Shown one piece after another: positions 55,813-64,000 of a stretch of DNA of 64,000 nucleotides. The notes under the pieces were generated by a model that was given only the letters and a program-made list of their open reading frames with translations, searched no databases and was not told the origin of the DNA. Source of the DNA: Cryptomeria japonica (taxonomy: Eukaryota; Streptophyta; Pinopsida; Cupressales; Cupressaceae). Location: contig NC_081413.1 of NCBI RefSeq assembly GCF_030272615.1, forward strand, positions 551,827,136 through 551,891,135, read 5' to 3'. Both the position numbers and the translations under genes were made by a program. Positions within the stretch are counted from its first letter, which is position 1, and each line of letters begins with the position of its first letter.

Positions 55813-56790
55813 CTTGTTGCTTAAATTTGGTTGGATACTTCGTCTCTAGGTCATGATGCTATTGTAATCTTTTTGGCTCCACTAGATAGTGGAAACTGCA
55901 CACAAGAAGGAAAGAAAGAGGGTTGTGGATATGGGTTTTCCTTAGGTCAAACCCAGGTTTGGAATTAATCCTAATTGAAATAGAAATTGAACTTGAAGTG
56001 AATTGGAAAAGCTTTCCTTTTGAGGGCAAGGCTGAATTGCTTGAATGCAGATGATTATACCTTCAATAGCTGATGCAATGCTCTTAGGATAACTCATCCA
56101 TGTGTTGATGTAATGACACAATAAATCACATAAAATTCATCATGAAATCATAATTGAAGATGCCTTGATGTATTCTTCTCCTCCTTGAATCATATTTTCT
56201 CTTAAGGGAGAAAGAATTTTCTCTAGAATTGATAAGAATGATTACATATAATAAGATTATGAAAACGAATTGAGAGGGATGCCTTATATAGGGATTTCAT
56301 AATTAAAATCACCTTTAGATTGGCTTAGAATTAATAAAAGTTGACACAGAGCAAGATTTGAACATTATAATACCACCAAATTAAGCTCTTGAAATTTGGG
56401 AAAAAAGTACGGGACCATAATGCTAGCACTCTAGCCCAGCCGACTTTTTTCCAATTTTCTAGGGAAGCGATATATCATGATTATAAAGTAAAATCCAACA
56501 TGGTAGGCCAATCTAAGGTGTTTAGATATATAGAAATGTGCTTTGAAGATTGAAATTAGGACATTATTAAGATTAATTAAAATAAAATAAAATAAAAAGG
56601 GGCATGCTTAGGGTTAAGGGCCCAATTTTATGATATGTGAATTGTTGAGAGAGGACTCTAGATTTAATTAAATTCACAATTAAATGCCTAAAGGATCCTT
56701 ATAAATGAAATGGGACACACTAAGGTGGGTGCTAACCTAAGCATGCAATTAGACAACCCTAATTAGGGGTGTACAATTTACAACGCTACA
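55813..56790 (-). mobile_element. Tat-like 3' LTR, partial
   Basis: Non-coding sequence ending CAACGCTACA at 56790 and followed by TTTTGCCCCCACTTTAG, the same LTR end plus polypurine arrangement as at 23797 in the full Tat element. The AT-rich end also resembles that family. The left edge is not defined. Confidence 0.55.
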
Positions 56791-57796
56791 TTTTGCCCCC
56801 ACTTTAGCAAAGTATAATCTTATAGTCATACTCTCGATAAAGTAGAAATGAAGAGATGGAGCATCTAAGAGAAAGAAAAACTAGGGATAGGATAATGTTG
56901 AGGGATGATCAAGCCCCCAAGCATAAGATCCTATCAATCCATGTAAGTAACCTTAAAGTATAGACAAAAGCAAACAATATTAATAGTAAAACACAAAGTG
57001 CCAAGTCAACTAGTTGAAAAGATCTTGATAAAGAAAATGTCTCAATTGTCAATATCATTCTTGGCATATTATTACAAAATCATAAGTGGACTTATCGAAA
57101 GAACAAGGATGTACACAAATTGAAAGCACAAGAAACTATGATCCAACACTAGCAAAGTGTGTTATGTTATGGGTTCATTGGATAGAAAGAAGGAACATGA
57201 ATTCCATGAGATAGTAAGTTGCCTCAAGCTAGGTGATCAATCTTGGGGAGAAGAGTCAAAATAGTCTAGTTGTGTTTTGCTAGTTCCACTCACCCCATTG
57301 CATATGTTGTTGTTTGGTTTCGGGCATGAAGCATCTCATGTAAGACTTTGTTTTCTCTGGTTTCAAGAATGAACACCTCGTATAAGATACATGATGCATA
57401 AAATGAGGATGAATAATAAGGATACAACAATCCCATGTTGATAAATAAAATGAGGATTAAGAATGAGGATGCAATAATCCCATAGGTGATGAATAAAATA
57501 GGGATAAAACATGAGTATGCAACAATCCCATATTGATAATAAATAGTCAAAAATGCAACTAGGAGGATACATATATGCCCACCCTTAAGATGTCAACATA
57601 GTCCTATGAACTAATATCTTAAGGTAGATACAAATAAGGACACCCACCTTCAACACTAAGGAGATATCCGCTAATAAAAAATCCATGCATTCAAGCTAGA
57701 CACCTAAATAGGCTTCATTTCCTTAAGCAAGGAAGAGATAATTGTATAAGAGATATCTTGAAACAAATATAAAGGGATCCTTTTATAAAGATATAT
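56791..57796 (-). mobile_element. Tat-like internal fragment
   Basis: Internal non-coding sequence next to the 3' LTR. No gag or pol remains. It is cut at 57797 by the terminus of the DNA-transposon family. Confidence 0.45.
57390..57548. repeat. minisatellite, ~59-bp unit, three copies
   Basis: Three units containing GAGGATG-AACAATCCCAT and GATAAATAAAAT/GATGAATAAAAT, inside the Tat-like fragment. Confidence 0.75.
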
Positions 57797-57864
57797 GGGT
57801 ATGTGCACAAAGATGGTGGTAAGAAAAGTGGACACCACCCAAAAATACATAGAAAAACAAGCAG

Positions 57865-58050
57865 TGCGTACGCAGTTCTAAAATTTGAAATGACCATGTA
57901 CGCGCTTAGGTTTGTTGTTCACGAACCTAGAGAAGGTAGCACGTACGCGCTACCTCTAGGAAAATGAGCACATACACGCTACTTATAGGAAAATGAGCAC
58001 ATACGTGCTAATAATCCCTAAAGAACCGCGTACGTGGTACCTGTCAAAAA
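57865..58050 (+). repeat. subterminal GCGTACG / ACGCGCTA motif block
   Basis: Six related words: GTGCGTACGCAG, ATGTACGCGCTTAGG, GCACGTACGCGCTACC, GCACATACACGCTACT, GCACATACGTGCTAAT and CCGCGTACGTGGTACC. Comparable words occur at the copy 1 end (12300-12480). Subterminal short repeats of this sort are transposase-binding sites in several plant class II families. Confidence 0.65.
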
Positions 58051-58169
58051 AGGATTTTTTTAAAACAACTGGGTCTTATTTTCCCGTGATAGGCGCATTT
58101 TTATTTTGTTTTTTCTTCATTTTCTCTCCTAAACTGTGAATGGGGTGCTAGATTTCTCCTCCAGACACT

Positions 58170-60766
58170 ATGGATCAAGGTTAGTTTTTGTTAGTTTTTG
58201 TCTTTCTTTCCCGTTTGTTCAATTTGTTTTACAGCTTGAATTTAATTTCATTAATTTTGATTAGGTTTTTTCATTTTTTATTTCAAAAACTAGATTTTTC
58301 TAATCCACAACAAGAACAACCAAATGCACCTCCCGAAAACCCACAAGATACACCCCCAATTCCTCCTTTTGACCCCACACCTGAAACACAGGAGCAATTA
58401 ATTAATTAGTTAGGACAAAATATGTCTAAAATCAATAGACTGATTGATAAATTGAAAAAATCCGAACTTGAGTATCATCAATCCCTCGCCACTAACCTAG
58501 AAACATTAGCTAGTGGTGCCATAGCTGTTTCCACACAAATTACCAAATGGGGAAACTTTAGGGATAGGTGTCATCAATTCTATGCTGATGGACTATCATA
58601 CGAGGGAGTCAAAAACAAAAATATTAGTAAACAAGAAATATGCGCCCTTTTCATTGATCCCAAAACTGGTCAGTCGTTACCTCTTAATGCAAAGAGGTTT
58701 ACCATATATTGGTGTACCAATGTGCAGATGAAGAATCTTTTTTGGCAGAGGTGGTGGATGGTCTTTGATGATCCACCTTGTAATAATTATGAGGTGCCAT
58801 TGTATTTTTTGAGAAAAGTATACTGTGAGTTTGTGCTCAATGTGCGGCTAAACTATTTTGACATGAGAGAGTTCCATGGTGTGGTGGCTCTGCCCAAGAT
58901 AGACCTAGAGCCCGTAGGCGATTACTCATAGAGAGTCACTACCCCTTAGCACCCAAACCCAAGTTGCATTAGGTTGTCCCAATAGAGCTGAAAGAGTCGA
59001 TGGAGCTATAGACTCTTTAGGCGGCCACAATGTTGACTGGTGCCATCATCCAACATGGGACATCGTTAGCACACCCTATTGTACTGGATGATGAGCTATT
59101 AGTTGCTCCAGGTGGCGACAAAGAGCCCATCCAGCATATGTGTGTTAGTTGCTTGGGATATGCTCAGGGATAGATGATGTGGTTGGTGCAAATGGATCCA
59201 CATCTCATTCATGCATGATTTGCGAGAGTACATGTTAGGCCCGCACGACTTAGGATTTCGCACTGACAGATGAGTTGATGGATATGGTGTTTTCCCATCA
59301 GGGATAGACATAGGCGCGTTGATTTGAATTCATAGCATTTTATTTATCAGTCACTTGAAATTTGTAATTACATAAATGAATTTTCATTTATACATCGATT
59401 TAAATTGAGACACATAATATGCATTTCAGGATGCAGCAACAGTATTCCATACTCCTCCCCCAATTACTACAGCTGCAACTTTGATGCCTGAGGTATAAAT
59501 TTTGTAACATGTTAAAATAGAATAGTACACTTAGAATTAAAAAAAATTACAAGATATACTAGCTATCTTTAATGCTTGGTCCAATTTTTGGTTTGTAGGT
59601 GTTGATAGGGGACCAAATGTCCCAGATTGATGACATCATGCTCTCAGCAATTTATTTTGTCCTACAAGGCTATACAGTATCATTATTTTGTACAACCCTT
59701 TTTTATGTATTGTTTTGATGGAATATGCAAGTCATTTCATTTTAGATTTTTAAAATTATGTTTAATATATTATTTGTACTAATATCTCATGTTAATTTTG
59801 TTTTTTAGGGTACCCCCTCTGCATCTAGGGCTCATCCTAAGAAAAAAAATTCCTCGAAGACGCCAAAACATGGGAAGAAGGTAATTAAACACATTTTTAG
59901 TTGTACAATTGTTTGAAAATGTTGAAATCAAATATTAGTTGGGGTTTGTAGATTGATTAGTTTTTTTTGTCTATTTTACATGTACATCGGTCATTGAGCT
60001 ATGTGGATTTGTTGAATGCACCTGATTCGCTCGTGGATCAAGAGAGGGCAGAGGTATGTGTCTCTACTTTATTTTCTTGATTTCATGATTATATGCACGT
60101 GTACATGTGAACTTATGATATATTATAATCTTTTAATTTTTTCATACAAGAAATATCAATAGTTGTTTCATCAATGGCAAACCTTCCTCTATGCATTGGA
60201 GAAGCATCTCAGGATCCAGTACACTTTTGTTTGATATATTACATTAATTCTTTTTAACCTACAATACTTATCATTATATTAATTGTATTTAATCTTTGAT
60301 CTTTTTTGTATAGGTAGTAGCGACAGTTTCTCCATCAATGGTGAGCCATCCTCAGTCCCTTGGAGAAGCATCTCAAGCACAGGTACGTAATTGTTCTCTA
60401 TATTATAGCTTTTAATTGTTTTTGATATATTTATGTTAGTACATTTTATTAATTGTACATTTAATCTACAATAGACACCTTCGCGGTATGGCCATAATGT
60501 GGATCATTTTAAGTATGTCTTCAAGAAAACTCCTAAGAGTGACAAGGAGAGGAGAGCGAAGAGATTAGCTCCTAGATCAGCCGATGAGGTGATCTACATT
60601 TCAATTGGAAAGGAATTATAGTTAAATGCATAGTTACATTGTTAACTGTGAACTATTTTCTACAAAATAATTGTAACTTGGCTTTTGAATTGTGATTTTG
60701 CAGCCATCTATAGAGTCGTGTACTGCATCGAAGAGGCTTGATTTTGATGATCCACCACAAGTTTAG
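58170..60766 (+). pseudogene. unknown multi-exon transposon gene, copy 2
   Basis: Exon 1 58170-58179 (MDQ-), exon 2 from 58294 through about 59330, then 59430-59492, 59599-59676, 59809-59880, about 59990-60053, 60314-60382, 60475-60588 and 60704-60766, with GT-AG borders and matching exons in copy 1. Exon 2 encodes a Pro/Gln-rich start, a TAG at about 58408 (LIN-stop-LGQ, Gln expected), then a 169-codon open block: KLKKSELEYHQSLATNLETL, ITKWGNFRDRCHQFYADGLS, IDPKTGQSLPLNAKRFTIYW, RKVYCEFVLNVRLNYFDMRE. A frame change follows near 58930. Later exons encode a basic KKKNSSKTPKHGKK tract and DHFKYVFKKTPKSDKERRAK. No known domain recognised. Conservation of exon borders in two copies argues for a real gene mobilised with the element. 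Confidence 0.65.
60150..60382 (+). repeat. duplicated exon
   Basis: The block TTTCATCAATGGCAAACCTTC...GGAGAAGCATCTCAGGATCCAG (60150-60220) is a diverged copy of the exon at 60314-60382 (TTTCTCCATCAATGGTGAGC...GGAGAAGCATCTCAAGCACAG). The same pair is present in copy 1 at 10140-10205 and 9965-10030. Confidence 0.7.
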
Positions 60767-60945
60767 GATCATATAGTGTTAGTTTTGGTCATAGAATGAC
60801 CAATACATGTAGATATATTCTACATTTTAATTGTATATCGATTTGGACATGGCATATGCCACATTTTTGTAATACTTGTATTGACTTGGCAAACATGCAT
60901 TTTTTTGATATATATAAATGTTGATATTCGATCCAATAAATGGGT

Positions 60946-61262
60946 ATTGAGTTTATTATTTTGTATTCGTTGTATTTTTTGGTTGTCCTTTTATAAATTT
61001 AATCGATCATTTTCCTATGTAATCAACATTATGAATATAAACAACAAAAATATATGATATAAAACATTGCAATCGTGGAATATGATTTGATTAAATTTCT
61101 AAAATGTTGAATTAACCCTACAAAAATCATTGTATTCAGTTCATTATTGTGTATTTTCTGTATTTGGTGGCTGCCCTTTTATAAATTTAAAAGAATATTT
61201 GCATATTTAATCAACAATATGAATATAAACAACAAAAATCAATAATATGAATATAAACAACA
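60946..61262. repeat. 188-bp tandem duplication (copy 2)
   Basis: Units start at 60946 and 61134, the second shortened. Shared words: CCTTTTATAAATTTAA, ATCAACAxTATGAATATAAAC, GTTGAATTAACCCTACA. Same unit as 1880-2275, inverted. Confidence 0.8.
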
Positions 61263-61318
61263 ATATGTGTTTGGTGCGAGAGCATCCTTACGCTCACAAT
61301 GGTCAAATTTTGGTTGTC

Positions 61319-62170
61319 GTGTGCACAAACCAACATCACGAGTATGTTTGAGTGGGAAGTTTTACACTAGGAATGCTCCTTTTGTGCATCCCAAAGCGTC
61401 AGAATGTCGAGAGTCATATCCTATCAAGGCGATCTCTCAAGTGCACCGAGTCCAAAAAATTGTCAAACTTTGACAAACTGTTTCTTCCAATCCAAGACAC
61501 ATATGATTGATCTGTTTGAACCAGTGGGGTTGTGTGAGGCTCCTCTATAATGGCTTATCTCAGTTTTTGATGACTCAGAGCCATTTTCAATTGGTATCAT
61601 TTTTTGCCTACTGCAAAAACTGTCAGTTGCATGCAATGCAAAGTTGCAGGATTGGCTAGAATTGATTTGGTTCACCGTGTGCACAAACTGACATCACGAG
61701 TACATCCAGGTAGCCAAGTTTACACTAGGCACGCCTCTATCATGCATCCCAAAGCGCTAGAACATCGAGAGTCATACCCTACCGAGGCGATCTCTCAAGT
61801 GCCCTGTGTCCAAAAATATGTCAAAATTTGACAGACTGTTTCTTCCAATCCAAGACACATAAGATAGATTTCTTTGAACCTGTGGGGTTGCATGAGGCTC
61901 CTCTACAATGTCCTATCTTAGTTTTTGACGAATCGGAGTCATTTTCAATTGGTAGCATTTTTTTGCCTGCTGCAAAAACATCAGTTGCATGCAATGCAAA
62001 GTTGTAGGATTGGATAGAATTGATTCGGTTCGCCGTGTACACAAGTTGATGTCATGAGCATGTCTGAGTGGGAAGGTTTACACTAGGAATGCCCTTGTCA
62101 TGCATCCCAAAGTGTCAGAACATCGAGAGTCATACCCTACCAACGCAATGTACAAGTTGCTTGACAACTT
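61319..62170. repeat. 358-bp tandem repeat, about 2.4 units
   Basis: Units begin at 61319, 61677 and 62034 with GTGTGCACAAACCxACATCACGAGTA or variants. Each has CATCCCAAAGCGxxAGAA, ATCGAGAGTCATACCCTA, CAGTTGCATGCAATGCAAAG and GTTTCTTCCAATCCAAGACAC. Open frames inside simply repeat with the unit and differ between units, so it is not coding. It lies between the two converging genes. Confidence 0.85.
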
Positions 62171-62399
62171 TTTTGACAATAATGACAATTTTTGCTCAAA
62201 TTGTATCTAGTCTCAATCTATGACCCCTATGACCCGATAATGACTCAAATAATTCTCCATATTTATATAATAATCAAGAATTCTCATGATTGACCTTATC
62301 ACATCACATATACTCAAAACATAATCACAAAACATTGACACAAAAAATAGTCACATATTATTCAAAAATTTGCCTCTAAATATGGTCAAATAAGCTCTT

Positions 62400-62660
62400 G
62401 GCTATTTGATTATACATAAAAATTTCTTACAAATCATCTCATGGGATTTTATATAAAATTTGGCATTACAATATGTGCGATTCAGCTCATCACCATTTTA
62501 ATATACAAATCATCTCATGGGCTTTTATACAAAATTTGGCATGTACATATGTACAAATCAGCTCATTGCCATTTAAATATGCAAAATTATGCCCCTAAAC
62601 ATGTAAAAATCAGCTCATGGGCATTTATATATATAAAAAATGAATATAGAACAATTCATC
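62400..62660. repeat. short tandem repeat, AATCAGCTCATGGxxTTTATA
   Basis: Five imperfect units of 40-60 bp with AATCATCTCATGGG or AATCAGCTCATxGxCATTT and ACAAAATTTGGCAT words. It lies between the 358-bp repeats and the 3' end of the DDE-like gene. Confidence 0.7.
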
Positions 62661-62689
62661 AATGATATATACAAAATTCTCAAAATCAT

Positions 62690-64000
62690 TCTACTCTGAA
62701 CCATAGAATCAATCAAGTGATCCTTCAAGATCGACTCTAACCCGTATTGTGTCAAGTATTGCCTCGTGGTCAAATTCACAAACTTTCTATAAAATCTTGT
62801 TATGAGGTCTACCATGATACTTCATCAAATGGATTCTTGTTGCAACAACAAGGTTAGAGAAATGAAGAACATGTCTGTGTGTTTCAAAGTCCTCGAACAA
62901 CCAAACATCAGAATTCTTGATAGGGTATCTTCGAAGCCATGTTCCTGTCATGACAACAGACCCTATTGGGTACTCAATACCCTCTCCTTCAATGATTGTG
63001 GTTGTCAATTTTCTTTTTGGCTCAACACAACGACACAAATAGTAATCTGTTCCTTCTTCATTGTTCTCTTTTGCAACAACTACATACACATGACCTACAT
63101 TTTATAAAGTGTTAATTAATACCAAAATTAAAGTATGATGTACAAAAAAGTAAACCAAAAAGAATACTTGCAAAAAAATTAACTCAAAAAATCACTTGAA
63201 TCCACTAGGCCGGATACATGGTCAAAATCCACTGATGTCTCCATCTGTCTCAATTGTAGTGCTCTGTGAATTTGATATGTATCAATGGGAACCAATGGTC
63301 TACAAGACCATTTGTCAACCCACTCTTGTGATTCACATTCTTCCCACAAACAATACATGCATGAAGAGAAAAAACATAGCATCTGTCTTGTATAAATTAC
63401 CAGTGAACTTGAATTTGAACTCATAAATGAGTGCATGTCACTCGATCCTACAATTGTACAACAATCTAGAAAACTTTCAATGTTAGATTTAGTGATCAAC
63501 CAAAAATATCTATGAACCATTGACGTACCTGGATTACTTGGACCCATCGTAGACTTACACCATCGCACAATTATTTCTGCATCTATCAACTCAGCACCAC
63601 CTTCCTACTTCAATTCTTCTCTAGCTAGGGCTCTTTTCACACATGCTCCTACACCATCATGCTCTCCCTTACCATGTCCAGCCTTAGTGAAATTCCAAAA
63701 ATGTTGTACATTGCTTGTCATATGCATCCTTGTCAATGAATAAAGCATCCTTGCATTCTTGAATTGTGCAGTGCAATTATCTGACCATATTAAGTGTCAG
63801 TTGTATCGTATGTTCTTTTCCCTTAAGCTATCATAGAAAACTTTAAAGCATCCTTGTATAGACTCTGATGAATGAGTGTGATCATCACTTATGTAGAAAT
63901 GATACTCTCTTACAACCTTTCTATCCTCCTCTATGCTATCATTTGCATGCATGAATGCTATGTGTACAAAAATAGAAACTTGTGTAGAGTGATAATACAT
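62690..64000 (-). pseudogene. DDE-like transposase gene, 5' end outside window
   Basis: Right to left: VREYHFYISDDHTHSSESIQ (63900) and, after a TGA at about 63797, HLIWSDNCTAQFKNARMLYS and FTKAGHGKGEHDGVGACVKR (63690). A TAG at about 63606, then DAEIIVRWCKSTMGPSNPGT and a Cys/Trp-rich block (63590-63180). A probable intron at ~63175-63100 leads to GHVYVVVAKENNEEGTDYYL and VVMTGTWLRRYPIKNSDVWL (63090-62790). The ISDD...SDxCxxQFKN...GHGKGxxDGxGxxxKR series is one I know from transposon-encoded proteins of animals, protists and plants, consistent with an RNase H-fold transposase; I cannot name the superfamily. The two stops fit CGA to TGA and CAG to TAG. It converges on the gene at 58170-60766. 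Confidence 0.6.

Larger units (their letters stand above)
57797..64000 (+). mobile_element. DNA-transposon-like family, copy 2 (runs off the window)
   Basis: Terminus GGGTATGTGCACAAAGATGG at 57797 equals the copy 1 end at 12550. It contains, in order, a subterminal motif block, a nine-exon gene, 188-bp and 358-bp tandem repeats and a converging DDE-like gene. More than 6.2 kb. The distal terminus is outside the window, so TIRs and the target duplication cannot be seen. A gene pair facing inward with tandem repeats between is reminiscent of autonomous class II elements. Whether the DDE-like gene belongs to the same element is inferred from adjacency, since copy 1 is truncated before that point. 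Confidence 0.6.

Noticed and set aside
61267-62042. Open frames of 68-75 codons on both strands
   Set aside because: They recur with the 358-bp tandem repeat and change between units, so they are by-products of the repeat.

Overview
This window looks like nuclear DNA of a large, repeat-rich plant genome. A conifer or other gymnosperm is my best guess, from the density of old nested retrotransposons, the decay of almost every transposon reading frame and the single low-copy gene in 64 kb; the sequence does not prove the lineage. There are no bacterial-type operons, CRISPR arrays or convincing RNA genes.

Layout. 1-1775: LTR debris and one plus-strand copia-type LTR with primer-binding site and a truncated gag. 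1776-12550: a minus-oriented copy of a multi-exon DNA-transposon-like family, split by a nearly full-length but dead copia element (2616-9762). 12551-20948: a minus-strand copia remnant that received a 297-bp hAT-like MITE (12745-13041, perfect 8-bp target duplication) and, inside its LTR, a chromovirus-type gypsy element with 117-bp LTRs (14830-19920, perfect 5-bp target duplication). 20949-44100: an L1-type LINE on the minus strand, cut by an 18.2-kb Tat-lineage gypsy element (22347-40574, perfect target duplication ACTAG) and by an unclassified GC-motif insertion (41396-42640). The Tat element carries gag, protease, RT, two RNase H regions and integrase on the minus strand, and a plant-mobile-domain ORF on the opposite strand. 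It also has inverted arrays of a TAGCGCAT motif at both internal ends.

44100-54642 holds the only apparently functional gene, a seven-exon NLR of 921 residues (48181-51741). It has a cysteine-cluster N-terminus, a helical domain of the MLKL/HeLo/MCAfunc pattern in the place of a TIR, an NB-ARC of TNL flavour and short leucine-rich repeats. Every exon is open and every junction keeps frame.

54643-57796: a TRIM element interrupted by a solo LTR, then a Tat-like LTR and internal fragment. 57797-64000: a second copy of the DNA-transposon-like family, plus-oriented, with a nine-exon gene of unknown function, 188-bp and 358-bp tandem repeats, and a converging DDE-like transposase gene that runs off the window end.

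Two patterns cut across elements. Most premature stops in the transposon genes are explained by C-to-T changes (CAG to TAG, CGA to TGA, CAA to TAA), as expected from deamination of methylated cytosine, while the NLR shows none. Several different copia-type LTR families share a C-rich hairpin next to the primer-binding site whose stem changes by compensating substitutions.
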